Below, one piece after another: positions 38,901-46,329 of a stretch of DNA of 64,000 nucleotides (position 1 is the first letter of the stretch; the number at the start of each line of letters is the position of its first letter). The stretch spans positions 12,963,001 through 13,027,000 of the forward strand of contig OY727095.1 in NCBI GenBank assembly GCA_963402885.1, given 5' to 3'. The position numbers and the translations under genes are program-made. The notes below the pieces were generated by a model. The model searched no databases and was not told the DNA's origin. It saw nothing but the letters and a program-made list of their open reading frames with translations. Source of the stretch: Antedon bifida (Eukaryota; Echinodermata; Crinoidea; Comatulida; Antedonidae).

Positions 38901-41900
38901 GAGCTAATACCTCCATGCTATATTATTATTACTCATTCTTTCTTTCTTTATTTCCATTCATCATACACATTCATAAACATAAATAAACATAGTACTTGTC
39001 GAAAAGAGAAATTTGTTTGTTTGATGTTTGCTGTTCAGTTTAAAAGAAAAATATTCCTCAGGGTATAATTGATTATTAATTGATCAATTTATGGAAATTA
39101 TTTACTCACTAGAATTTGGGTAAACAAGTAATATCGTAATAGAATAAATAATACAAACAAAGAAGCTGAATGTACTGTATGTACGTATTAATTGAAAGTA
39201 AATTCAACCAAAGTGTATCTGAGTACTGCTTACTGTAAGTATTGAATACATTACAACAAAAATAATTTATTTACAGTACCACTACCACTGTGACAATTTA
39301 TACAATTAGTCAAAGATCAAAACTATACAATGCTAAACAGTGTTTCTGTTTAACCATTCATATTGCCATAAAACAAAGTGCATAAATCGATGTTTTAATA
39401 AACGGCCATACGGCGCTATCAAATAAAAACATGGTTTACGGTTGATTAAAGTAGAAAGAAACGCAGGTGAGGGAACGAACACGGGAGGACAATACACAGA
39501 GTGATCAGTTTGTACAATTCTATTGTTTGTTGAATTTTAATCTGAAAGACGTTATAGATTAGGCATAGTTGAAAATGCTCTGATCACCCATTGTTGCTAC
39601 CATAACTGGTAATTTGTAACATGCTTAAGATCAAACTTAAATACTGTGTAATAATACACTACTCTAGGATTGGAAATTTAAGTTGAAATAAAAAAGAAGC
39701 TTTTCCATGTTGATTCACCAACATACACATTTTTATTTATAAATATTAGTTATTTAAATGGTATAATACTGTACTAGCAAACAATATAACATGACACGAT
39801 GTGTCTTTTTATCAATAAATTAAATCAAACGTAAATGGCATCAAAATTTTGATTCAGGATTGCAAGTTTTTAGTTAAAATTGTAAAATTCTAAAAATGTA
39901 AGTAGCTAACACTTGATCCCATAATTTAAATATTGACAGGATCTGCAACTTGATAGTGAAAAAACTTGACCAAAAAAAAGAGAAGATAATTCTTACTGAA
40001 CCTTTTACAGTTTAAAAGTATTTTAAGCAAAATGATCTTGGGCAAATCAATCAATTAATTGTAAATTGGTCTTATAAGAACAAATAAGAAAAAAAAAAAT
40101 GATATAAAGAAAAATATTAGCCTACCTGTCTACTAAGAGGATATCCATCACTTCCTCGTCTGGTTCTAGATCCATTATTTTCCAATTTTGCGTACATGCT
40201 GTTTCTTCCATGTGGAAGAGGTGGCCGTCCCTCAAGATGCCGATTGACAGGATGGACATCATCGTCGTCGGACTCATCATCCACATCACCCTCATGTTCA
40301 TTCTCTTGACCTAAATGAGGTTGATTCCGCTGCTGAATAATCCGATGCAATTGTTGAACGCTTCCGGCACTGAGAGGTCTCCCTCCGACTCCATTTTGTT
40401 GTCCTTGTACCCCTGTGTTATTTCTAAATCCAACCGGATTGGGCCTGGCTCGTGGAGTTAGTCTATCAGTTAAATTAGTTTGTGGTGAAGTTTCAACGGA
40501 AGCTGGGGAAGCGGAAGACACGGAGTAAGGAAAATCTGAGGAAGAGTTTATTTCAGCGCGTACTAAATGTACATGGGATTGACCGTTTACTTCAGCGTTA
40601 CGTTTAGCTCGTATGTGACTTGCGACATCTAAAATTGGAACAGTGTTATTATTAGCTTTCCCGTTTTGATCTGTTGAATCCTTTGTGTAACCAATGCCGC
40701 TATCGCTTGTACTACTATTACTGTTGCTATGATGTCCACGATAGAATGGCGAATTTTCCGATTGGTAGAGTGTGTTATTTTGTTCACTATACAGCATACT
40801 GATAGCCCTAAGTATGGACTTGGAAGAATGAGGGAACTCTATACATCCATTGTAATGAGGGTCGAGGGTGCAATTTATACCAAATTCAAGTGCAAGCTTA
40901 GCATGTACAGTATGAGGACTTATTTCAGGATTGGCAACAAACACATGACATGAGCTACCAACAGGGTCATCATCTTCATCATCGGTGTTACCATCAAATG
41001 CATCATAAACAGTCTGAGCAGTAACTATACCAAAGAACCGTTTATCATCCGGACAAACTCCACTGAACGCGACACAATCGGCTGGATAAACAACCATAGT
41101 CCTTCGCGCTTTATTGACAAGCCGCACACCGCTTTCGCTAATTTCCATTAACACAGCCGAATGAATACGTTGTTCAACACGTAATCTCCGCACACAACCA
41201 CGAATGGCCTGTAAACTAGCCGTCGGAAGGTTGGCAGATGCTGGAATGTCAATAGAGCCTAGATAACCAACCACTACACGCATAGATGCATGCCCAGTTG
41301 GTGGTGTGGCTCCGTGAATAGCTGTCTGCTGAGGCTGTAAAGATGGATATAACATATTGGATAACTGGACTGGTGTTATAGATCTCTGTGCCAAAGTAGT
41401 GTATGATTCACCGTTATCATTATTTTCAACATGAGAGTTTGTTCGTGTTCTATTTTCTGTATTCTTCCTCGCTCTACGTACCTTTGGTGGTACGTTATTC
41501 CTTCCTGAGGATTTCCCGCTCCAATTTTGAGCCTCCTGATGTGGTATAGATTTCCGTAAAAGTATCTCTGCTCTTCCAGATTTATTAAATGGACTTAAAT
41601 GACCTGGGGCGAGTCTGGCTTCTTCTGGTGATATGACATTGGATGGGGTAGATGCTCCATAATATTCAGCATAATTACTACTCATAAAACTGTCTATTGC
41701 TGAATCTGTCCTATTTCCAGGGGGCGTACTCTTGGGCCGGATATTTGAGTATCTCGGCGGTCTGGTATTAAATTCCTCATCGGATGATTCGCACGGTTCC
41801 TGCTCAGCTACAGTTAGTCGAAGCACGTCGACAGCATTACCAATAAGTTTAACAACCTGCTCGTGGCTCATGCGCGATACATTCTTTCCATTTATGGCAA

Positions 41901-42075
41901 GTATGCGGTCACCAGGCTTAAGGTCAGCCTGTTCAGATGGACTGCCACTTAAGATACAACTTAAAACACATGGAGCTTGACCCGCTATTGTAAATCCATA
42001 GCCATTTGGTGCTCTACCAACCTCTACAGTTTTTTTCATCAAGGGAATTTTCCCCTTTTTTCGACTTGAATTCAT
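10761..42075 (-). CDS. RGS12: RGS12/RGS14-family regulator of G-protein signalling
   Basis: A multi-exon minus-strand gene whose domain order equals vertebrate RGS12: PDZ, PTB, RGS, tandem Ras-binding-like domains, GoLoco. Coding exons are 40126-42075, 31904-31999, 22108-22234, 21737-21758, 21293-21456, 20774-20860, 20272-20418, 18283-18544, 17633-17709, 17081-17296, 15560-15633, 13707-13830, 13507-13597, 12940-13088, 12669-12804 and 10761-11986. Phases agree across every junction from 22,234 to the stop. The junction from 31,904 (phase 0) to 22,234 (needs phase 2) is unresolved, so an exon may be missing. In known homologues the RGS domain accelerates GTP hydrolysis by Gi/o alpha subunits, GoLoco holds Gi-alpha-GDP, and the RBDs bind activated Ras/Rap and MAPK components. 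An ATG exon at 23,563 may give an alternative N-terminus. Confidence 0.93.
12065..12316. mobile_element. TTAA-flanked MITE, copy 2 (in RGS12 intron)
   Basis: TTAA at 12,061-12,064 and 12,317-12,320. The ends are AGATGTATTGTC and GGGACAATACATCT. The interior aatatgccattttaatgtca is the reverse complement of the interior of copy 1, so copies 1 and 2 are inverted relative to each other around the last RGS12 exon. Confidence 0.83.
12669..12804 (-). CDS. RGS12: RGS12 exon, basic linker before GoLoco
   Basis: It has 136 nt, phase 0 to 1, acceptor TTTTTGTAG and donor ATG|GTAGGT. It encodes a Lys/Asn/Ser-rich linker ([16 protein letters not shown]). The split codon at its end joins the Asp that opens the GoLoco exon. 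Confidence 0.85.
12940..13088 (-). CDS. RGS12: RGS12 exon, linker after the second RBD
   Basis: It has 149 nt, phase 1 to 0, acceptor TTTTATAG and donor AAG|GTATGT. It encodes a basic, His-rich linker with no recognised fold. Phase continuity with both neighbours is the main support. Confidence 0.85.
13165..13470. repeat. Inverted-repeat (MITE-like) sequence in RGS12 intron
   Basis: Arms near 13,275-13,312 (tatcataggaatatttggta...) and 13,369-13,405 (...taccaatattcctatgata) are reverse complements over about 36 bases with few mismatches, and weaker pairing extends outwards. It is preceded by 'cctattaaggggacac', a motif also seen in related form near 31,495. No coding sequence. Confidence 0.65.
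13507..13597 (-). CDS. RGS12: RGS12 exon, end of second Ras-binding domain
   Basis: It has 91 nt, phase 0 to 1, acceptor ATTTCAG and donor GCG|GTATGT. It encodes [20 protein letters not shown]..., aligning with the closing strands of the second RBD of RGS12 (…SLDGQRVVLEE in human, from memory). Confidence 0.88.
13707..13830 (-). CDS. RGS12: RGS12 exon, second Ras-binding domain
   Basis: It has 124 nt, phase 2 to 0, acceptor CATTACAG and donor CTA|GTAAGT. It encodes [19 protein letters not shown]..., matching the RGS12 RBD2 stretch that carries GLKAKPTKP in vertebrates. Confidence 0.9.
13831..15559. other. RGS12 intron, AT-rich
   Basis: I see no exon, repeat family or conserved structure. 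Several AT-rich runs lie at 14,160-15,350. Confidence 0.45.
15560..15633 (-). CDS. RGS12: RGS12 exon, RBD1-RBD2 junction
   Basis: It has 74 nt, phase 0 to 2, acceptor TTTATCAG and donor TAA|GTGAGT. It encodes [21 protein letters not shown], ending in VIEKRVLF, equivalent to LRLEKRTLFR of the vertebrate protein. Confidence 0.9.
16060..16340. repeat. About 66-69-bp tandem repeat, four copies (RGS12 intron)
   Basis: The unit contains gatatgaatcaggcatatac and atttggacaaatatggcaaa, followed by an A-run. Its length is near a multiple of three, so a 149-codon plus-strand frame stays open through it. It lies inside a minus-strand intron and has no coding character. Confidence 0.8.
17081..17296 (-). 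CDS. RGS12: RGS12 exon, first Ras-binding domain
   Basis: It has 216 nt, phase 0 to 0, acceptor TCTCTTTAG and donor GAG|GTAAAT. It encodes a ubiquitin-like [19 protein letters not shown], then [17 protein letters not shown] and AAMEVFF, aligning with HCCIHLPDGTSCVVAV...SIKDILSGLCERHG of human RGS12 from memory. The basic RRG turn lies at the usual Ras-contact strand. Confidence 0.92.
17633..17709 (-). CDS. RGS12: RGS12 exon, Ser-rich linker
   Basis: It has 77 nt, phase 1 to 0, acceptor TTTTTGCAG and donor CAG|GTAATT. It encodes a polar linker ([19 protein letters not shown]) between the RGS domain and the first RBD. Confidence 0.85.
17976..18256. mobile_element. hAT-like MITE interrupted by a second MITE
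   Basis: The ends CAGTGGCGCAAAGGCCCCTGG and GTTACATCACTG, and the interior (ctctggggtcc, gggttta-ccagtg), match the intact copy at 31,662-31,851. An unrelated MITE (18,003-18,159) splits it. No clear 8-bp target duplication is left at this copy. Confidence 0.72.
18003..18159. mobile_element. MITE with GCTCTGTCTACACTATCAAA ends, nested
   Basis: Terminal inverted repeats of about 22 bases: GCTCTGTCTACACTATCAAA on the left and its complement on the right, flanked by TAA at 18,000-18,002 and 18,160-18,162. A 3-bp TWA duplication is typical of PIF/Harbinger elements, so that class is inferred. A second copy lies at 34,155-34,321 and end-fragments at 1,676-1,924. Confidence 0.8.
18283..18544 (-). 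CDS. RGS12: RGS12 exon, C-terminal part of RGS domain
   Basis: It has 262 nt, phase 0 to 1, acceptor ATTTTCAG and donor GGA|GTAAGT. It begins [19 protein letters not shown], the last helices of the RGS fold (IFNLMKFDSYTRFLKS in vertebrates), followed by ELEGRPLP and then a polar linker ending KRSILPWNR. Confidence 0.95.
18545..20271. other. RGS12 intron with one MITE
   Basis: Mostly AT-rich unique sequence. A short inverted-repeat element lies at 20,110-20,248. No exon was recognised. Confidence 0.45.
20110..20248. mobile_element. Short MITE with TTGGTTCCCACTAGAG ends
   Basis: TTGGTTCCCACTAGAG at 20,110-20,125 is the exact reverse complement of 20,233-20,248. Inner pairing (gtcgcaac/gttgcgt, ttgacca/tggtcaa) extends the symmetry. 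It is 139 bp long and has no coding capacity. Confidence 0.78.
20272..20418 (-). CDS. RGS12: RGS12 exon, central RGS helices
   Basis: It has 147 nt, phase 0 to 0, acceptor GTTTAG and donor CAG|GTTTGT. It encodes [24 protein letters not shown], matching the RGS box (AREIFSKFL...PVNID). The following loop is longer and richer in Ser/Gln than typical. Confidence 0.93.
20774..20860 (-). CDS. RGS12: RGS12 exon, RGS core
   Basis: It has 87 nt, phase 0 to 0, acceptor CCCTCAG and donor AAG|GTTTGT. It encodes [20 protein letters not shown]. The EEN-ILFW segment is the most conserved RGS-box signature; the Glu-Asn pair contacts Gα switch regions in known structures. Confidence 0.96.
20998..21285. repeat. 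About 155-bp direct duplication in RGS12 intron
   Basis: 'tttatgtttatgtggagtaaactta' starts near 21,008 and near 21,162, and both copies continue with 'cctggtt...cttgtga...actccttactaatact'. The second copy stops at the edge of the exon at 21,293. Confidence 0.8.
21293..21456 (-). CDS. RGS12: RGS12 exon, start of RGS domain
   Basis: It has 164 nt, phase 1 to 0, acceptor TTTAACAG and donor ACC|GTAAGC. Ser-rich [15 protein letters not shown] (NNSLSSNASLPS in human RGS12, from memory) leads into [19 protein letters not shown], the opening of the RGS box. Confidence 0.94.
21737..21758 (-). CDS. RGS12: 22-nt RGS12 microexon
   Basis: Acceptor TTTTTTTTACAG and donor G|GTGAGT enclose 22 nt (TCTTTGGCTGCCTCAGATTC plus TG), encoding SLAASDS plus one base. 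It converts phase 0 from the 22,108 exon into the phase 1 needed by the 21,456 exon. Skipping it would shift the frame, which is strong internal support that it is real. Confidence 0.85.
22108..22234 (-). CDS. RGS12: RGS12-locus exon, linker before RGS domain
   Basis: It has 127 nt, acceptor TTTTTGCAG and donor CCG|GTAAGG, phase 2 to 0. It encodes [17 protein letters not shown] and a basic end ([11 protein letters not shown]). An ATG at 22,206 in a plausible context could also serve as a start. The required incoming phase (2) does not fit the 31,904 exon (phase 0) directly. It fits the ZAD exon only if the donor at 22,833/22,832 is used. Confidence 0.8.
22808..23563 (-). CDS. ZAD-like zinc-finger exon, probable alternative first exon of RGS12
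   Basis: ATG at 23,563, 251 open codons. Residues 18-90 read FCRLCG ... [28 protein letters not shown], the CxxC...CxxC plus amphipathic helix pattern of the ZAD (zf-AD) domain known mainly from arthropod zinc-finger proteins. The rest is Ser/Arg-rich with an acidic stretch and no C2H2 fingers. No convincing acceptor precedes the ATG, so I infer an own promoter. Possible donors are GGG|GTATGT (exon end 22,826, phase 0) and CAT|GTATGG (exon end 22,833, phase 2, in frame with the 22,108-22,234 exon). Without splicing the frame ends at TAA 22,808. Whether it is part of RGS12 or a separate small gene is open. Confidence 0.72.
   Translation of the reverse strand: MEIQFTVEDVFDEVDSFCRLCGYDFSQGLLGQCPLFGNEPYSDHLRNCFWLLSGYLVTQFDGLSQNICSQCAMALHNFEKHEEEKERLQGVIKNTRKHLLKWAYSRRTESLRSINEETDDESGFWGEEESIRRFPSISSMSRLFTNKKQKNRTSRWTSLDSLHSDIQPLIDNSFDNSPTMYFNQNHQPLCRTSTSPMQWPKPTVTVAKPIVPMSFTDLSPQPKVDYGTIKFQPAPQKIRRPVAMYGVCNGS
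23820..24435. repeat. About 100-bp tandem repeat upstream of the ZAD exon
   Basis: Six or so units share 'acaacgctacaaatggcaaaagat' (23,828, 23,931, 24,030, ...), then 'aataagctgattattcctcagttg' and 'gttctagttccaatatcaatgtt'. Units diverge progressively to the right. It begins about 260 bp upstream of the ZAD exon ATG, so it would sit in or near its promoter. Confidence 0.85.
24436..25726. other. RGS12 intron/intergenic, no feature seen
   Basis: AT-rich unique sequence. I searched the minus strand for an exon converting phase 0 to 2 and found no convincing candidate. Confidence 0.4.
25730..26373. mobile_element. Non-autonomous DNA element with GTTTCTGCTGC ends and ATACGGTAT subterminal motifs
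   Basis: Left end GGTCCTGTTTCTGCTGC, right end complement ggcagcaaaaacagctaggccc, flanked by TAA at 25,727-25,729 and 26,374-26,376. GTTTCTGCT-type motifs occur five times in both orientations, interspersed with near-palindromic ATACGGTAT/ATACCGTAT motifs. Size 644 bp; no transposase frame. The TWA duplication suggests PIF/Harbinger mobilisation (inference). Confidence 0.75.
26377..28254. other. RGS12 intron, no feature seen
   Basis: AT-rich; no exon, tandem array or terminal inverted repeat recognised. Confidence 0.4.
28259..29866. mobile_element. 1.6-kb TTAA-flanked element (AGGGGGGTTCCGGGTTT ends)
   Basis: TTAA at 28,255-28,258 and 29,867-29,870. The left end AGGGGGGTTCCGGGTTTAAAAT mirrors the right end atttcaaacccagaatcccccT (about 22 bp, imperfect). 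The centre (28,600-29,350) is less AT-rich and has small unconvincing frames on both strands. No transposase motif is seen, so it is probably non-autonomous. Confidence 0.78.
29919..30823. mobile_element. piggyBac-like MITE, 905 bp
   Basis: TTAA at 29,915-29,918 and 30,824-30,827. Terminal inverted repeats are CCCTCTTAGTGCCA / TGGAACTAAGAGGG. The TTAA|CCC start is typical for piggyBac-type ends. It lies 48 bp from the preceding TTAA element. Confidence 0.85.
31662..31851. mobile_element. hAT-like MITE, 190 bp
   Basis: The ends CAGTGGTGTAAC / GTTACACCACTG are exact 12-bp inverted repeats. The flanking 8-mers CCCAAACA (31,654-31,661) and CCCAAATG (31,852-31,859) look like an 8-bp target duplication with two changes, as expected for hAT. 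The same family is at 17,976-18,256. It ends 53 bp from the RGS12 exon at 31,904. Confidence 0.8.
31904..31999 (-). CDS. RGS12: RGS12 32-codon exon after the PDZ/PTB exon
   Basis: Acceptor TTCATTTGCAG, donor GAG|GTGTGT, 96 nt, phase 0 to 0, which fits the phase-0 donor at 40,126. It encodes [20 protein letters not shown] and then [12 protein letters not shown]. It is too short for a length-filtered ORF list. Support is the splice sites, the phase, a stop-free frame and polar RGS12-like composition. Confidence 0.72.
34155..34321. mobile_element. MITE with GCTCTGTCTACACTATCAAA-type ends, copy 2
   Basis: Left TGCTCTGTTTACACTATCAAA and right GTTTGATAGTGTAGACAGAGC form inverted repeats matching the nested copy at 18,003. 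Internal 'gatgtgcccatatatgg' and 'ccatatatgggcacatc' add symmetry. Confidence 0.8.
34826..35341. mobile_element. TTAA-flanked MITE (AGTCCCATTCCCTACA ends), 516 bp
   Basis: TTAA at 34,822-34,825 and 35,342-35,345. The left end AGTCCCATTCCCTACA pairs with the right end TGTAGGGAACGGGTCT with two mismatches. No coding frame. Confidence 0.78.
40126..42075 (-). CDS. RGS12: RGS12 large 5' coding exon (PDZ and PTB domains)
   Basis: The exon starts at 42,076 after acceptor TTATCATTGTAG. The ATG at 42,075 ([11 protein letters not shown]) is chosen because longer frames would extend into the intron. The donor is CAG|GTAGGC, phase 0; 650 codons. The PDZ domain spans about residues 13-94, with the GYGF carboxylate-binding loop at 25-28 and [10 protein letters not shown] helix. 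The PTB domain spans about 262-428 ([54 protein letters not shown]), closely matching RGS12. Between and after them are Ser/Pro/Asn-rich linkers and an acidic run ([12 protein letters not shown]). In vertebrates the PDZ binds receptor C-termini and the PTB binds phosphotyrosine partners such as N-type calcium channels. The 5' UTR exon was not located. Confidence 0.95.
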
Positions 42076-42076
42076 T

Positions 42077-43083
42077 CTACAATGATAATTAAAGAAAGTT
42101 TTTTTAAATATTGTACAAAACGAAGATGAAAGATGCAAACTTTTTATGTGGGGCCAAATTGTGGCAGACAGTTGACAAGAACCATCAAAATCTATTTCTC
42201 ATTGTTTTATATGCGTTTTACTTTTTAAATCATTAAAAAAATGTTGTATCAAATTAAAATGTATACTTACTTACATTAATTTAAAATTTCACGAAAAGTT
42301 CGAATAGTACATTTTATATGCAGTACGTTACCAACTCTTCACCTCTTCAGAATTAGAACACTGTGCGAATAATTAATTGAAAAAATTCTTCATTTGGTTT
42401 GTAAATAGTTTATGTTGTTTTGCATCGCTTTTGTGAGTAAAATGGCGTCTTTTCTAACTAAACAACACATAAAATGAGGTAGGTAAGGTGAACAGGAATA
42501 AGAACATAAATCTCCGTGTCAATAAGTCTCACATTTCATCAGGTTCAAATTCCGTACTAAAGGCCACAGCCAAGAAGCGAGAGGTAACAAGACTGTGATG
42601 CTCGCTCTCCTCACTCAGCACAGGTGCAGTTATGCGATCGTTTGTTTACGTAGGCCTAGGCCTACATAGAATTTAAATCTTATAAAAATCCCTCGCTTTT
42701 CCACAAGTAATGATGAAACTAATACAGGAAATTATCATATAAATAATATCCCGAGAATTCTTAATAATCACTAAACCGTTGATTACATTTCCCGACAGTC
42801 GACAGGAGGTGAAAAGTTAACTGTTGCGCTGCATGCTACGACCGTTTTCTTTTCAGGTATGTAAAGCATACCATATTGGATGTTAGAAATGTTCGTCCAA
42901 TAATTTCTATGAGCCTAGGGGTTACACTGCGATTATGACGTTTCTGATTGGTTGTAGCCATGGATTCAATTGATTAAACAGTTTTTGATTGGTTGTAGCG
43001 TTGCATAATTAATTTTCTACTAAACAATAGCATGTAATATAACATTAGCACTGTGTCTTACTATAAACATTTTGATATAATAG
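42077..43083. promoter_or_regulatory. Upstream region of the RGS12 long form
   Basis: By position this must hold the first (non-coding) exon and promoter of the long RGS12 transcript, or the intron leading to it. It is somewhat less AT-rich near 42,540-42,660. No specific promoter element can be claimed. Confidence 0.3.
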
Positions 43084-43087
43084 TTAA

Positions 43088-43627
43088 AGGTGTATTGTCC
43101 CTCTTTGTCAAATTCCCAAAAAATAAAAAATAAAAGATTTCGAAAAAAAGTGTGTCATTTTGAAGTATCATAATACTTTCACCAAAAATTAGTCGAAAAA
43201 AAAATCATTTAACTGAAATACAGACGTTTTTTGGTTCAAAAATTAACTTTGACTTCCAGTCAAAGTTTTCAATCAAAACATACCTCATAATGCAACGCGC
43301 TTATTTGGCTACTCTGTATGCATACTCATAAAACTTCCTCGCGATCTGTGTGAAAACACCTTCTCAACCGTGAAGAGTTGTAAACAATCCTAATTAGCAT
43401 CATGCATAATGTATACTCGTGGTTTGAAATCTTTGTTTACTTTCGCTCGCGACGATTTTCCAGACGAAATGTAATTAATTAATTTAGCTTTTAATTACGT
43501 AAAATTGTTGTTTTTGACTCGAATTTTCGACTTAAAGTGAATAACTTTAATATTACTTTGATATGGCCAATTTAAATTTAGAATATTTTGACCTTCATTT
43601 TTTTGTGTTTCAAGGGACAATACATCT
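43088..43627. mobile_element. TTAA-flanked MITE, long subfamily, 540 bp (left arm)
   Basis: TTAA at 43,084-43,087 and 43,628-43,631. The ends are AGGTGTATTGTCCCT and GGGACAATACATCT. It shares termini with the copies at 9,753 and 12,065 but has a different, longer interior. Confidence 0.85.
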
Positions 43628-44756
43628 TTAAACACAATGATAAAGGATAGAATAAATTAAAGATAATGACAACAACATAGCAATTTAGTACTGTGGTTTG
43701 CTATAACCAATGTGGTATAGTTTAACACAATGATAAAGAATAGAATAAATTGAAAATAATGAGAGATACTATTAAGCCGCTTCTAAGATCGTTGGTTTTA
43801 CTATAACCAATTTGGTATAGTAAAACACAATGATAAAGAATAGGATTTAAAATAATACGACAACAGGTATAGTAGGCCTACACAAAGTAAAATTAATTTA
43901 TCATTATTATAATAAATGTATCTTATTCTTTATCATTGTGTTTTACTATAACCAATTTATTTTATAGTTATACACAATAGGATGTGACTTACCCTATCCC
44001 TAGAATGAGCCACATCAAATTGCACCAAGAAACAATACTTCTCGTAATAAAAAAAACAATTGAAAGTTGGTAGATATGTTCAATATCTATAGATTTCTAA
44101 ATCCATAATGCAAAATAAAATTAATTGGTTTTTGTTTGGCACTGATTTATCACGCTACATGAGGGAATGAAACTCTTGAAGAAAGATTGGAATGTTCCAT
44201 TCATCGCCAAGCAATACATTTGGATAAACGTATATTTATCTATCAAAATAGTTTTTTTTTTTAAATCGGTTAGTCTACAACAGTATGAGGCTGTGCTCGC
44301 CCTGTTTAACCGGTTTTCAGCTATTAAAAACTTTGTAGAAGGAGATAGGTAAATATGAAGCATCCTCGTATTATTGTGTGCGATATATTTCAGCATCGAC
44401 ATCCATTAGATGATTAGACAGTGTATACCACGATCTGAAAACACCCCCATTTGGGGGCAAATCATTGAACCTAAATTCGTTTTAATCATTAATAACTAAT
44501 TATCTAACTTAATTAGTGAACAAGGTTACATTAAAAATCATTACCGTATGTATGAACCAACTTTATATACCAGCGAGTAAAAATTCTAGAAGTAATTCGC
44601 TTGATTAATGCTCGATTCACCGAACTTTGCCCTTATTTAAAATTATATATAGAATTCATGATCATTGTGTTACTATACCAAAATGGATTATACTAAACCA
44701 GTGCTAAATTGCAATGTTAATATCATTTCTAATTTATCCTATCCTTTACCATTGTG

Positions 44757-44792
44757 TTAAACCAGGGAAGAGTTAACTCTTCCCTGGTTTAA
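44757..44792. repeat. 36-bp perfect palindrome
   Basis: The left half TTAAACCAGGGAAGAGTT is followed directly by its exact reverse complement, with no spacer. Both outer ends are TTAA. It lies within the right arm region of the 2.9-kb palindrome. Confidence 0.93.
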
Positions 44793-45451
44793 TTATTATA
44801 AATACCAAAATACCAAATTGGTTATAGTAAAACACAGTGCTAAATTGCCATGTTAATTAATGTTATATTATGTTAAATTTGTCCTATTCTTTATCATTGT
44901 GTTTAACTATACCAAATTGGTTACAGTAAAACCCAGTGCTAAATTGCTATAGCTGTTAATGACATTATTTAAATTATTTTATTTTATTTTTATTTTATCC
45001 TATCCTTTATCATTGTGTTTAACTAACTAACAAAATGTTATAGTCACACAGTGCTAAATTGCTATGTTAATGTCATTGCTTTTAATTATATCCTATTGTT
45101 TATTATTGTGTTTAACTACAGTATATATCAAAATGGTTATACACAGTGCTAAATTGCTTTTTAAATGTAATTTATTATTGCATCAAGTAAAAGCTTTTAT
45201 AATCCTTGTCAACGTTAAGTTTGTACATTTATCTGATTGGCTGCCTAAAAGCATGGTCTCATGAATAATTGTATTGTTGACTCCCTAGCTTACTTACAAA
45301 ATAACGTTACTAAAGATCAACGAGGTATATTCAGAGCGTAATTCTGACGACTGGAGCATTCTCTTCTTCTATACGGAGCGCCATTTATGCCTTTATTAAC
45401 TTCTGAAACTATCAATGCACACCATACAATACATTTAATGTATGTAGTTAA

Positions 45452-45992
45452 AGATGTATTGTCCCTTGAAACACAAAGAAATGAAAGTCAAAATATTCTA
45501 AATTTAGATTGGCCATATCAAAGTAATATTAAAGTTATTCACTTTAAGTCGAAAATTCGTGCCAAAAACAACAATTTTACGTAATTAACAGGTAAATTAG
45601 TTTGATTACATTTTGTCTGGAAAATCGTCACGAGCGAAAGTAAAACAAAGATTTCAAACCAAGAGTATGCATTATGCATGATCCTAATTAGGATGGTTTA
45701 CAACTCGTCACGGTTGAGAAGGTGTTTTCACACAGATCGCGAGGAAGTTTTATGATTATGCATACAGCGTAGCCAAACAAGCGCGTTGCATTATGAGATA
45801 TGTTTTGATCTAAAACTTTGACTGGAAGTTTTTTTTAAACTAAGAAACGTCTGTATTTCAGTTAAATAATTTTTTTTTTCAACTAATTTTTGGGGAAAGT
45901 TAATAACTATTATGATACTTCAAAATGACCCACTTTTTTTCGAAATCTTCTAATTTTTATTTTTCTTGGAATTTGACAAAGGGACAATACAT
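45452..45992. mobile_element. TTAA-flanked MITE, long subfamily, 541 bp (right arm)
   Basis: TTAA at 45,448-45,451 and 45,993-45,996. It is the reverse complement of the element at 43,088-43,627 (for example 'gaaggtgttttcacacagatcgcgaggaag' against 'cttcctcgcgatctgtgtgaaaacaccttc'). The right terminus has lost one base (acatTTAA). Confidence 0.85.
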
Positions 45993-46329
45993 TTAAGTAT
46001 ATAAGCTCCGTTAAATGAGTAAATAAGTTTGCAATTTTTTATTAATATACTATAATTGGTTTTGTAAATGTAGATGATTTAACCAAAAAAAGAATGTTAA
46101 GAAGTAAACACTTTGTATTAATGTTTAGTAATTCAGACAATAAAAATGAAATATAAATGAGTGTGATTTTAACAAAAATATGACGCTAAATGATACATGA
46201 TGCATGATACTAAAGGTTAAAATTATGATATTAGTGTGGGGAAAAACAGAAAATTATGAAAAAATAACCACAAAGGATAAAAAAAACTTCTGAAATAAAA
46301 ATAGTACTAGGGTAAGTGATCCGGTGGAC

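Larger units (their letters stand above)
32000..40125. other. 8-kb RGS12 intron
   Basis: No further exon recognised. It contains MITEs at 34,155-34,321 and 34,826-35,341, homopolymers (C-run near 32,333-32,345, G-run near 37,790-37,812), an 'aaatacaaacatac' repeat at about 38,160-38,200, and short perfect hairpins such as 33,491-33,535 and 38,892-38,924. Confidence 0.5.
43084..45996. repeat. 2.9-kb imperfect palindrome built from inverted MITEs and satellite units
   Basis: Outer arms are the 540-bp elements at 43,088-43,627 and 45,452-45,992 in opposite orientation. Inside them, roughly 100-bp units ('acacaatgataaagaatag', 'ataaccaatttggtatag') run forward at about 43,632-43,990 and as reverse complement ('cctattctttatcattgtgt') at about 44,650-45,150. 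The middle (44,000-44,640) is mostly single-copy, with one piece repeated near 57,825. Confidence 0.8.

Noticed and set aside
44121..44402. 93-codon minus-strand ORF in the centre of the large palindrome
   Set aside because: Low-complexity AT-rich composition, shadowed on the other strand, no recognisable domain.
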